Origin: Elysia chlorotica
Lineage: Eukaryota > Mollusca > Gastropoda > Plakobranchidae
NCBI GenBank assembly: GCA_003991915.1
Contig: RQTK01000489.1
Location: 33,302 to 97,301 of the forward strand
Length of the DNA: 64,000 nucleotides
Direction of reading: 5' to 3'
The notes under the pieces: model-generated
The model's database searches: none
What the model saw: only the letters and a program-made list of their open reading frames with translations
Told to the model about the DNA's origin: nothing
Translations under genes and position numbers: made by a program
Part shown: in pieces, positions 13,185 through 33,480 of the stretch
How the letters are laid out: each line of letters begins with the position of its first letter
Numbering within the stretch: position 1 is the first letter of the stretch

Positions 13185-16100
13185 TATAATAATTATGCAC
13201 GTTAATCAAAATACCGATGATGATGATGATGATAAATAATAATAACAATAATTATAAACCTATGTCTATTAACGCTCTATCAGTTTAGAAACTGATAATT
13301 CGTTTTGTACTAGTTTTATCAGACCTTTAAAAAAACAAACGCCGACCAATTGCCCAAATAACCTTTTTTTTTAGCCAATAGGAACAAGTAATGAATTAAT
13401 AGAAGATGAGGTAGTGTGACAAAAACTTTAGTAAAGAAGCCTACGAGAAAGAAGCTAGGAAGAAGGCTGTCACTCATGAGTGTACCACCAGCTGTAAATC
13501 TCACATCCACCTAAATGTTATTTGTTGATAGAGAATTCACTTAATTCAGATCTAACCCTATAATTGTTAGGATGTTAAGAGCTTATTCTTAGACTAATTT
13601 CTACAGTTCACAAAAATTAAGGACTGGAGGAGAGTATAATTATATTAATTATCATATTATATTACCCCTACTGATCATTGCTTGTGTTTTATTGGAAAGA
13701 GAAAAAAACGAACAGCAGAATATTACAACAGTGAAAAGGGCAATCAAAGGCATTAATAAAATCATTTAATCAAGGCTTAATTTAACAGTTTTCATTACAA
13801 AAGCATAGACCATATACATGATCTATGTGTACATGTATCTCGTGACAATTAAAAAAAAAATTGTTTTAACCTCTACCACCAACAGTGGTTCTTTTGTTTA
13901 TTTTTTGCTTAGCATCCAATGTCAGCATTTTATAGGCTATATTGTGTACAGATCCCAAGAATAATGTCTGACATTCTATGTGCTGTCACAAAGAGACAAT
14001 GCGGGGATACCACAACTCTTGTCTCAGCCGATCACATTATACAAACACAAACTGACTAGTAGGGGACAAAAGTGAACAAATAAATTTTTGAGCGATCACG
14101 GGTTCAAATTAGGGACCCGACGTTTTGGAAATCAACATTTTACCACTTGCGCCAGTTTGCAACAGTGGATCTTAGAGACGCAGTCAATGATCCAAACCTC
14201 ACACACTGGTTATTTTCCTTGTTTTAAGTAAAGAGGCTTTCCTTACAACTCAAAAAGGGCGAAAAAAAGAGTTAAAATAACCATCTGAATGCTCTTCTCT
14301 TAGCAGTTCAACAATCTGTTCAGTTCCAACTACTAAAAACTTTCTCACCTTTCCGCGCACTCTGACGGACTGGAACACCACGCACCGCTGGGAAGGTAGA
14401 CAAGCCAGTAATTGACAGACATGACCGGACCTGCGGGATTAAAATTTAAAACCATAACACTCATCATTTCTCATGTAACCAAGATATTTTATTGAGGCAT
14501 CAAGGTTTCATACACGATGGAAAATGACACAGCTGCACCAGTAAATTTATACATATACACAAAACAAAACAAAAAGGGAATTTTATCGTGAATTTTAAAA
14601 TTCAAATTTCAAAACTAGAATGCTCTTGCTCATTTGCCCCTCCAAGATGATGAATCCATAACTATACATGTACCTAGATAACCACATATGTCTAATCGTA
14701 TGTGATATACTGTTTTGAATGTCAATTACATGTGACTTAAAAACTGTTAAAAAAAACTTTTTCTTTCAAGATAAGAAAGAAAATAAAAGAAGAAGAAGAA
14801 GAAGAAGAAGAAGAAGAAGAAGAAGAAGAAGAAGAAGAAGAAGAAGAAGAAGAAGAAGAAGAAGAAGAAGGAGAAGAATAAAAGAGAATGAGAAGGGTGG
14901 AGACGCATTTATTTATGTCTATGGATGTTGGTAGGCCTAACCTACTTATAAAGCAAGGGCTCTGGTGAGCAGATGCTGCAAGATTTGTTCCAAAGAAGAT
15001 CTGCAGTTGCAGCTGAGTTAGTTTAACGTTTTAACATCAGCACTATAGAGACTATATTGTGGACGAGCCCCTTGACTGACGTCTGATGATTGTATGTGCT
15101 CCCACACACGAGACAGGGCGGAGGATACCATGATTCTTGTCTCAGCCGGTCACATTAATTATAGTGACACCGACCTAACCAGTAGGGAGCGAAATCGCCA
15201 GGGGTCGAACCACGGACCCTTTGCGTCGGAAGCCAATGTTCTATCCCAGGACCGCCGCCCCTACCCCGAAAGAGGATCTAACATACAATTTGTGTACCGT
15301 ATGTGATTGTAGAGTTACGTGGCCATCATTTAATGACTTCACGTGTATTTCTTGGCGGCGTTGCTCTTGACTTTTTAATATCACTATCATCAATTATGAA
15401 TGCAATACATATAATTGTTTCAGTCCTCATACTGAAGCGAAAGATGGGTGACAGGTGCGTAAACTTAATGAACATTCTAGACTAGATACCCCCCCCCCCC
15501 CACACACACACACACACTGCGTTTTCCCCTCTATCTCTTTCAGGGTTATTACCGCTGCGCTTACGCGAAATATTCCCCGTGTCTATTGTCAACAGTCCCC
15601 AGCGAGTTTGCATTACATTCTTCAACTTCTTTATATTACATGTATATTGGCGTACTCAGGGACTGCTTTTGCAGAATCCTCATACATATTAATTTTTTAA
15701 ATTACATGCAATACTCAATTTTTGGACCACATGTATCGTGAAATAATGTAGACTACTGTTTGCATGGCCCACTTTTTGTTTGGTGTCAATACTTCGATTA
15801 CAATGCAATATAAAAAGCAATAGAGTTTCCGAAAAATAAACTCTACTACAAATTAACCGTCTCTTGTTAAACACTAACGTTGGAAGCTGACCAAAAAAAA
15901 AAACCACAACAACCAAAAAAAACAAAAACAAACAAAAAACAAAAAAACAGAGGAAATTTCGCAAGTATTTAAAAAAAATTTTAATTTATTTTATTTCAAA
16001 CAAATATTATTGGCTGGCTCAGAGGAAACATTGATATCATCTGACCCAACTCGAAGATAATGTTGGTTCAGTGAGATATTATAATATTACAATCTTTCAT

Positions 16101-17313
16101 TTTTTCTTCCAATTTAAGCCAAAAAAAAATATCGTTCAGATTTTTAACGCATCTAGTAAAAGCATTTTTACCCCGATTCTACACAGCTGCACAGTTAACT
16201 GGGTGCCTACTGTTCTTCAGTGGTTCGTTTAAACTATGGCCAAATTAAACAAGCATGATAATAAGATGTAACATGTCATGTCACCCACACCTCAGGTCTA
16301 GACATAATTAAGTTTATATCTTGGTCATGTAATAGTAAGTGAATGAGTAAGTCAATTTTGAAAAGTTGGTCAACTTGGTCTGTATTTAAAAAAGCATAAA
16401 ACAATATTGGTCTCTCCTCTGCGCATAAAAGAACAAAACGATGTTGCTCCCACCTCTAACGTCTCCACGATTACGAAAATCGATAGCGCTAAATTTAATT
16501 ACTGCGAATATAATTTGAAACATCGGGTCTAGGGGTGCGTTTCACAGTTAAAGTGTCGCACGGTTGGATCAGATCGGTAACAGCCATAGCCTTCCGTTAA
16601 AACCGAAAGAGTTCACGAATATTTAAAAAAAATGTAACAAACGAGAAAGAGAAAGTGTAACGAAGGATAAAGCGTATCAAATAACCCATAATTATTCTGA
16701 CAAATAAACGTGGCCGCCCCACTCATTTTAGCAAATTCTAAAGATGTGTCAACACCGACCGCAAATCGAACTTTTTTGTCATCTCATACCAAGAACTAGC
16801 GCCGATCGCGGTCGATTCACGCGATCGTAACTGCTCTAAATTTATGCTAAAAGCCAAGACTGAAAAGACAGCAAGGGTCATGCTTTTTGCATTGGCCGCT
16901 GTCATCAGGAGGGATGGGAAAAAACGTCAAAAGAGTTTTTTTTTTTTTTTTACTATAATAATGAAAAAGTCAATTGTGACGTGACACAAAAGATTGGGAG
17001 AATATGGACATAGAAATACTAGAATGCAACAAAGGTCCTTAAAAATGTGGAGATTATTAACCCCACAAACTAAGGTAAAATGAACATTCACTGCATTCAC
17101 TAGTAAGAGGCTTGCAAGCTGTGGTTTGGGCGGCTATTGATTAAGCCGAGCCCCTGTCGAGAGCCCAATAGGATTGCAACTGTGTAAATACAATATGTGA
17201 CCCATAGGAAACTAGATACAGTATAATATACTATAACGTATTATGTTTGTATATAAATTTTGTTAAAATATCATCACAATTTCTGAGAAGATAAAGGGCT
17301 TCGATGCAATGGT

Positions 17314-17359
<46 letters not shown>

Positions 17360-19458
17360 AAACACAAAAAAGGAAGAAAAAAAAGAAACAAACAAAACGG
17401 AGGAGAAAAACGACAGTGTGTTACAACACCAAAAAAAACAATCAACAACAGATCTTTCAATGCAGGGTGTCTGCCAGGGAGGTGAAGTTAGGATAGAGCC
17501 TTATAAATACCATTTTAAGATATAGATTTATGGAAATAGAAAATGAGCTGTAGCTTGGTGAGATAATGTTGCTTTAACGACCCCAAAAAATCTTTTGAAC
17601 TGATAGAACACTTGCATTATCACAAAAAAGTGAAATATGACGCACCAACCAACTACACTGGATAATTAATTTATATTCAAGCCTTTTTTCTTTCCAATTT
17701 CTAAAATGCGTTTTAATGTTTTAAATTTTACAAGTAAACAACTGTAATCTTAGAAGATTATTAGAAACAATTTAAGAACTGAGCATTTTCGTTTTTCTTT
17801 TCTTTATCTTTTCGACATACAACCTAATGGTCGTTTAAAACGAGTCAACATGGTATTGATAAAAACTTTTAAACAGATGTATGAAAAATTTGAACACAAA
17901 CATTTAAAAAAAAATGCATTTTCAAAAGTCTTGGCTGCAGATATATCATATTGAACAAATTATTCAATTCAAAACGAAAGTCATTTAAGAAATGTATGGG
18001 CATGTAAAGTAAAAGAAAAAAATTTCCTTCACTTGAGTAATATATTTTTAGAATTTAAGATGCAATATGATAATGACTCTATTTTTAATTATTTGAATTT
18101 ACTTTTTTCTGACCAACTTGCCTTAATATTCTGATACATAAAATCACACCATCTTTTACTATACATAGTTAATGCTCCCACCTTATGCATCGTCATAACT
18201 GATGAAATCTATAAAACCTATAAAAAATTTGTATCCTGAAATAGTTATACCACAGAATTATTTACGTTTGTCCTTAAAGCTGTATATAAACATGCAAACC
18301 ACAATAAAAATATATCACATAACCATACACATAAGTGGCTGCCCTTGCGAATTTAGTCCAGACATTGTTCAGAAACTAATTTGGACCTTTAGGTGATATT
18401 AACATGATAAGCTGGATTCTAAATGCAGCTGGACAAGTTGCTTGTCCATAATGAATGATTTGGAACCGTAATAAGTGTTTTTAAAAATGGCAACTTTCAT
18501 TACGGATTTTTTTAGGCAACCAGGGTAAGGCAAGATAAGATAAGACAGGGTAAGGCAATGAGACACAAGTAAGAAATTTGACTTTTTGAGTAAATATGAG
18601 TGTGTTCAGGGGAGCTCTTTGCTCAATGGTTAGGGTGCTGGACTATTGCTGCGCAGGTGGTTCAATAGCCGACCACTTTTTTTCTGAGCCGCACCCCCCC
18701 TCCCCCTCAACGTTGCACGGAGAGCATGGGAAAAAAAAAAAAAAGAACATGCTCAAAAGCATTTTAAAATACAATTTAAGAGATTGAAAAGGTATAACTC
18801 TTTTATTCATAGAACCAGTTAAAAATCATCTTCATTCAAAGAAAAAAAATCATAATAGAGTAATTATTACTGTTTAGCTCTATCTCAAAACTTATATATT
18901 AAAGCGCCTAAATTGAAAGTCACATTTTACTTTTTTTTTTTTTATTTCTAACAGCACCATTCAATGTGCAACATGACCATCTATTTATTAGAAAAGCTTA
19001 AAAAAAAACAAACACAACTGGACTCACTTGGCCTGAAGTAGTAGGCGGGTGGGGAGCCATCCAGACAGCGGGCCCCGCGGGGTTCTGAGAAGGACCTGGG
19101 AAGAGTGACGCGCTCCAGGTCTCCATCGCTCTCAAGGTGCATGTGAACAAATGTCACTTTGATTTGTGACACCAGCCGCACAACGCAGAGGACGAGGACA
19201 ATCAGAACAAGGAGCAGGAGGTAAACATAAAAACGACGAGAGCAAAGAACAGGCGGCAAAAGCTGTGGCCGGCTGATCCTCACTGGCACAAAGGCCATGT
19301 TGTCTGCCTTGGCTGCGGGCTTCAGAGTCAAAGATATATCACTCATAGACTTGGAGAAGAGAGTATTTAAGTCTGGATTACTTCCAGATATAGAGGCCAC
19401 AGGTGTTATAGTACCTGGCCTTGCAGGAAATATGCGTCTGTTCTTGTGCAGATTGGCT
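9647..19458 (-). CDS. Notum/pectinacetylesterase-family (CE13) serine hydrolase, membrane-anchored, 6 coding exons, 5' end not found
   Basis: Coding exons on the minus strand are 19458-19028, 14430-14349, 13046-12901, 12458-12318, 11907-11731 and 10107-9647 (TGA at 9649-9647). All junctions are GT/AG and phases match. From the first ATG in the first exon (19346) the protein is 441 residues. The family is alpha/beta-hydrolase carboxylesterases: plant members deacetylate pectin, and animal Notum removes palmitoleate from Wnt. Visible family marks: CLDGSPPAYYF (94-104), PSGAWC (120-125), DGILS (152-156), NPDF.MWN (162-169), YCDGGSFLG (175-183), GSSAGG with the likely nucleophile Ser229, likely Asp330 in SIYDTW and likely His386 in ACPVH. 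Residues about 39-58 are a strong hydrophobic stretch (YVYLLLLVLIVLVLCVV), so a type II membrane protein with a lumenal/extracellular catalytic domain is inferred; Notum itself has a signal peptide. The reading frame stays open from 19346 up to a possible acceptor at 19459-19460, so an upstream coding exon is possible. The ATG context is weak. The substrate is unknown. No AATAAA was seen in the 1.5 kb after the stop. Confidence 0.86.
10398..10562 (-). mobile_element. SINE fragment (same family), minus orientation
   Basis: Tail-side half only: GGCTATATTGTGGACAGG, GACAATTTTATGTGCTGTCA and CACATTATACTGACACCAAT match the family core. The tRNA-like head is missing. It lies in the last intron of the CE13 hydrolase gene. 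Confidence 0.7.
13151..13185. repeat. (AAT)n microsatellite
   Basis: AAT/ATA array in the hydrolase intron just upstream (in gene sense) of exon 13046, with AAC repeats beside it. Confidence 0.9.
13905..14165 (-). mobile_element. SINE, diverged, minus orientation
   Basis: Core words GGCTATATTGTGTACAGATC, TGCTGTCACAAAGAGACAAT and CAGCCGATCACATTATACA are followed by a head region with an insertion. It lies in the intron between hydrolase exons 13046 and 14349. Confidence 0.7.
14788..14878. repeat. (GAA)n microsatellite
   Basis: About 29 nearly pure AGA/GAA units on the plus strand, i.e. TTC on the sense strand of the hydrolase gene. It lies in an intron about 360 bp upstream (in gene sense) of the exon at 14430. 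Confidence 0.95.
15017..15272 (-). mobile_element. SINE, near full length, minus orientation
   Basis: Begins at the tail with GTTAGTTTAACG and ends at the head with GTTCTATCCCAGGACCGCCG. The core is intact (ACTATATTGTGGACGAGCCC; TGCTCCCACACACGAGACAG). The B-box region reads GGGGTCGAACCACG on the plus strand. It sits in the large first intron of the hydrolase gene. Confidence 0.8.
17317..17360. repeat. (AAC)n microsatellite
   Basis: About 14 AAC units in the hydrolase intron, followed by A-rich sequence. Confidence 0.95.
18610..18700 (+). repeat. tRNA-like SINE head of a second type
   Basis: GCTCAATGGTTAGGGTGCTG (A-box-like) is followed about 20 bases later by GGTGGTTCAATAGCC (degenerate B-box). 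There is no acceptor-stem pairing, so it is not a tRNA gene. It lies in the large intron of the hydrolase gene. Confidence 0.45.
19028..19458 (-). CDS. First recognised exon of the CE13 hydrolase: cytoplasmic tail, transmembrane anchor, start of catalytic domain
   Basis: This exon runs from a possible acceptor (TTTTTTTTCAG just above 19458) to a GTGAGT donor at 19027-19022. It holds the anchor segment and ends in the family-typical GARCLDGSPPAYYF. It hands over one base to the next exon at 14430, where the join restores a serine followed by the conserved NYWLVYL segment. The N-terminal tail before the anchor is basic and shows no known motif. Exons further upstream, if any, lie between 19459 and 22034 and I could not identify them. 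Confidence 0.8.
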
Positions 19459-22034
19459 CTGAAAAAAAATGGAAAGGAAAAGAAATGCAGGTCACAAACA
19501 ATATTGCTTAATTGAATACTACAAGATTTACATTGCAGAAAACAAAACTTACAAAATAAATTTAATTTTTTGTATTTAATTTAATTGAACTTGGAAAAAT
19601 GTGCTCATGTTTTCAATGGGAACAACAATGTAATAAATTTTCTTGAAAGCTGTGATTTATTTGCATCTCTAAGCCTATGAAACTGGTTTTCAAGAGAGAC
19701 TTTATATAGGTTTTCCTAAACTTTAAGAAGCTTAAACAATTTACCTCACTTAAAATAGTTATATTGTTTATATCAAATTTTAGTTAAAAAAAAAAAAAAA
19801 AGAGAAATAGTAACAAGTATGGACCAATCAATATTACCGCATTGAATGGTTCAAAAGGGATGTGATATAAAACAAAACTATTTCTAGGATGCCAAGTACA
19901 AGATATTTTAAAATCTCATCATAAATACTTTCTAAGAAACTACTCAAGCCTGCTGTAATATCAGACTGGATCACTCTTACTCCTTGGATTGTTTAGGATT
20001 TTGTAACCTTTTCTAAAAGAACTTGTGTTTTTTTTTCAACACATTAACTATTTGATCCTTTCCTTGCTTTTCTCCAGTAAGTAAAATTTTCTGCTCATTT
20101 TGCCCTGAGCACTGGCTGAGTTTGGGCACTCTCATTTGAACGAAGGCAAACTCGGATCAATTTTAAACCAGATAAGATTTGAAGCCCAACATTCCTGTTT
20201 GTAAAACCAGAGCACTAAGTGATTTAAAAAGTATTGGTGTTTGTTCTGCCCGACTGACCTCTAGTCCCCTGTTCAAAGCTGCTCTGTTTTATAATACCCA
20301 GGCTTATAATATCCCATATAATTATATATAATATATATATGCTAATTAATCTATTGATAACTTTACACAAAACATGCTTCCTCTATCCATACTTTATTCC
20401 AGAACACATTAAAAAAAAAAGCATCATCTTTTTTTTCTGCCTCCAACTGTAGATCTAGACAGTTTTGAAGAAAATTAATATCTACTTTGATTAGTTACCT
20501 AGGTCTGAATAAATATTTCAAGTAGGGATTACTCTGGACACACACTGTAGATCTAAATGTCTACAAGATCTAGATATCTATATCTAGTGCTGTGTAAAGT
20601 ATTCTGGTGTAATTTCTATTTGAAAAAAAAACACAACAAAACAACAACAAACAACTAAACTATCAATACAAACAATAAAAAGAAATATTTTAAAGTATTT
20701 TAAGTCAAAGTGCGACTAATCTAGATCTAGGATCTAAGTCAATAAACCTTCATAGAAAAAAACTTTGATTTTATTTATAAGACAAAATGTAAACTCACAT
20801 TGGTTTAATCTGACTTGGCATTTTGCATTTTGATAAACAGGAATATATCCAAATAATATATCTAGATCTAGAACAACATTTAGCTTTAGACCCAGATTCA
20901 TATGGAACAATATTATTTCCTTCATCCCCAAAGAAAAAAAATCTAGATCTAGATCTAGATTAGCCTTGATCTTGATCTTAGATGTTTAGGCCTACAAGAT
21001 AAAGATAAAGGCGGATTTGATCTCGGATTTTAAATCTCTGGTCTAATGATGGATTGCAAGTAGCATAAGATCTATATCCTGCACATCTAGAGTTAACAAT
21101 CGAAATGTATTGCTCGAGAGAGGAAGATATGCTTAGGTATGATTCTTTGCAGTGAGGGTGAAACTGAAATGAGCAGAGACTGATTATCTCACTCTCAGCC
21201 GGACGGCGGTCATGACAATCATCGTAAATAAAAGGGGAGTCTATTCGCACCGTACATTATAAGCTTACGCGTTCTTCCTCGGTATTTTTTCTCAAATTCA
21301 ATGTATTGAATATTATCAACATATTTGATAACTTCCAGGTTTGGTTCTCAGGCTTTCAGATATTCTTTTTATTTATATGCTTTTTTTTGCATGTATAATT
21401 CCAATTAAAACAACAAAAACAACACCACAAAGTCTTCCTCTAAAGTTTCAAAGTGAATGTGAACCTTGTATACATTTTTAAGAGTAGCCTACCTTAGCCT
21501 TATTGTGTGAAACTCCGAAAGCAGAAAGCCAGAAACTGATGTTTTTGAACTGTAACAGTTAGGCAAATCCATTTCACCTTTTTTTTTTTTTCTTCCTCAT
21601 GTCATATCTTTAAGATAACATACATATTTATATATCCCTCCAAAGCTTCCAGTCTTTACATTCCCAGCCCCGTATTAGATTGAGATCTAGATGCATACTC
21701 GCTCAAATTTCCCCTTTAGCCTAGACTAGAGATACGGCCAAAATTCTATTAGATGTCTAGATTAACTCTACTGAGATAGTTCTAGACATCTATTCTAGAT
21801 GTAGATCTAGATCTAGTTATTATATGGCACTACCCTTCTAGAATCGGGGACCATCCAATTAGATTTTGGTTTGATAGCTTCGGATGCTTTCTTGACTAGC
21901 CATCTATATTTAAATTTAAATCTAACTTTGAATCATATAATCTAGATCTCGTACTGTAGGTAGGCTAGGCTTCTTTTCTCTAGTCTGGAAATCATCTAAA
22001 TTTCAGCACAAAAAAGGTGCATTTATCTTTATTC
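19459..22034. promoter_or_regulatory. Divergent intergenic region between the CE13 hydrolase and CUEDC2
   Basis: It should hold the CUEDC2 promoter/5' UTR and any first exon of the hydrolase. I see no TATA box or CpG island that I would defend. The stretch 21000-21290 is slightly GC-richer (for example CGGACGGCGGTCATGAC) and is the likeliest core. The reading frame on the minus strand at 21250-20978 has no recognisable content. Confidence 0.35.
20550..21960. repeat. Clusters of TAGATC / CTAGAT words in the divergent intergenic region
   Basis: Runs such as TCTAGATCTAGATCTAGATT (20941) and GTAGATCTAGATCTAG (21802), with many single copies at 20555, 20720, 20862, 21685 and 21945. The same words recur at 26018, 45907 and 50950-51105. 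They are palindromic (AGATCT, CTAG) and short, and look like a dispersed low-order repeat. Confidence 0.7.
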
Positions 22035-30528
<8,494 letters not shown>

Positions 30529-33480
30529 GAGGAGAAGAACCATTATCAGTTGTTATTTTTATCAAACTACAAGAAATTACAAATAACAAATATGCATTAG
30601 TTTGTGTTCAATACGTATAACCATATGTTGATGAATTTGTTTGATTTTGCCTAATTTTTAATCTCATGAACTTTCATTTGATATTATTTTAACTTTAAAT
30701 TTAAAACTACACACACATACACAAAAAATAGAATTTTTTTTTTTTACTGAATAATAAATGAAAGTATCAAGGTAAATATCACTTAATGCCTTAATTGCTG
30801 GTGCAAAATGCATGGATAATTTTAGATAATTGTGAGATTTAACAAGTTAAATCCCACCTATTTATTTTATCATATTCTGAAAAAAGCAGAAATATTTGTT
30901 TAACTCTCAGTACTAAAGGGTTGATTTTCAGGAATTTTAATTTGCATTTGAAAAGAATAAAAAGGCTGGAATTAAGATACTTTTTTTTTTACTGTTTAAA
31001 AAAAAAGTAGAGATTCGAAATGGGCATTGAGAGTACTAATACAAAGCTTTATGAAAATTTCTTCAAACCTGAGAGATGCCTTGTTTTGTATACAATAAAA
31101 CCAACAGCCTACAGAGAGAAACATGAGACAAATATCATACAAGTAGACTAAGTCTTTCCTAGAGCACCATTGCACTATATTTACATTTTTAAGTGCATAA
31201 CAGCATTGGCTGTGCTTTCCTGCTCTTTTAACATTTCCTATGCTTTTAGTTTTTGGCATTCATGTTAGCACCATGTATATTTTTACTTTCCTCCATACTT
31301 TAATGTTGAGATCATTTCTAGTCTAACCGAGGTGGAAATGAAAGTAAAATTTCTTTAAGATAAAACTGCTTTTCTCTTTCACTCCGTTATGAAACGCATT
31401 TATAAGTTAAAGAAACGGCAGGTAATATTTTTATTTGTAATTTTTCATGAAAGATCATAAATGACATGCCTCTTCTTTCCCTATATTTTATGAAGGAAAA
31501 TGGCCACTAAGCTGCATGTCTTTATCCTTTTGTGTAGTTTAATTTGTTCATTCCTGCTTTGTCAATGCATAACTAAAAATTCATTTATACAGTATTAATA
31601 CAAATTCATATATAAGAAGTAAAGTTTGTGAGGCTGCTGATTTGTCGCAGCTGCTTTCAAAATATGCTACTTGTACTGAATTTTGCCCTTTGCTTTAGTT
31701 TTGTTTTATCCTTCTTAAATGGGCAGTAATGCACCCTTTTTAACCTGAGAATGTTTTTTTTTTTATAGCTCTTATTGTTTCCTGTTTTATGCCATGCTCT
31801 AACAAAATAGATCAAAATACATGTATTCCAAATCAATACATTCTAATTTTGTTCCCTGTTGCAATGGTTGCTTTTATTATTATGTTTGATTCCTTTACAA
31901 AAAAGAAGCTTCTTTGCTATTTTCTGCATTGTTTTTCATGTACACGCTGACATCTACATTTTTCTTAAATTTAAAATTATGGTCTGCGATTAAAATTGTA
32001 GCTTAAGAATTTCTGATGAACAAAAACAAGACATGGAAATACATTTTTTTTTCATCATTGAGTCTAATCTTTTTTTTTTTTTTTTTTCAGGGACAATTTA
32101 TCAGCAATTAATAGCATGAAGATGTTTTTTGTTTTGTTTTGTTTTTTCAACTTGCCCTGATCAAATAATTCATTTGGTGTTACTTATCTCTCTACACATG
32201 TAAAAAAAAAAATTTTTCTTAATGGTTTTTTTTTAAACTCACCTATTCCATTTTACACCATCTTTACCTCATAATGGATTAATCAAAAAGCATCCACACA
32301 ATATCAAATGTGCAGTTTGACATTCACTTCCTTGTGGATGGAATTGCAATGGAATGGTTGCTCTGTTACAGCTCGTGGCACGGGCAATGAAGGTTAGGCG
32401 CTTTGATAACAGCCACTAACAAACTTTAAAACAACAAATGGCACTTACAATCCATTACAAAATGATATTTTCAAATTTGCAATGAATGTTTTAAATACCA
32501 CTATATGTTCATGTATTTATATTCTTCTTTTTTATTTTTGTATTGACATATTAATCTAGTATTGAAAATGATTTGGTAAAAATGTAAACCAAGTAAACAT
32601 GTATTTGATTGATCATGGACATGGTCTATGTTGCGAAGACTGAGACTGTAAGAGGCATACTGCCATTTATTGTGTTCTTGATAAAGACTTTATCTCAACT
32701 GCCTGTGGAATATTTTTTTCAATTGTTTTATTTTTACTGAAACATTTTCTTTCAACGCCTAAAACCCATGAAATATTCATAATTTTTTGAAAATGTGGTG
32801 CTTTCCTTAAATCTTAATAATCTTACAAATTTTGAAAATAGCCTTATACTAAATGATAAGAAGAGTGTTATTAAAACTTTACTTATGGAGATAATGGTTT
32901 CCATGGCAAAGCAAGAGTTGGTGTCAATCAAATTTAGGTGGAAAGTTATGAATTACTATAAATAATGTAAACTATAGATTGTGGCATAACACAGGGCTTT
33001 ATCAATATTTTTTTTTTTGTAATAGAAAAACTGTATGCAAAATACTTAATGGCGATGTTGTGTAAAACAGTCTCATGGGTTATTGTGTTATTGTTTTATA
33101 CATTAAATTCGAATCTCTTAAATGTAATCAAATCCTTTTTTAAAGGAATGAAACAATTCATATGATGACATGTAAATGTTACACTTTTTCATAGTCAAAG
33201 ACATGGTAGATTTTGTGATTTTTCTGCATATTAAACACACTTGATCTCCAGTGTTTTAACCACCATTGCTTATGTGATTGTTAGTAATTTTTATGTTGTA
33301 AAACTATTTTTACCAATGCATTAATCTCAATTTTTCACTTTTTTATTTTATAAAAATTATGAAGTGCTATTAAAAATGAACAAAACAGTTTTGACAACTT
33401 TTTTGGTGTGGTTTTTAAAATCGTTTCTTTTGCACATAATTTAAGCTTGGAGGAATTGAATATCTCTTAATAAACGTGAA
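30529..33480 (+). other. Probable long 3' UTR / downstream region of CUEDC2
   Basis: No coding or SINE sequence was seen over nearly 3 kb, which is unusual in this window. It is T-rich. Candidate AATAAA signals lie at 30753, 30957 and 33469; which one is used cannot be told. ORFs here are short and non-coding in look. Confidence 0.4.

Noticed and set aside
16798-16830. Palindromic GATCGCGGTCGATTCACGCGATC
   Set aside because: Short, single, no flanking repeat or target duplication; could be chance.
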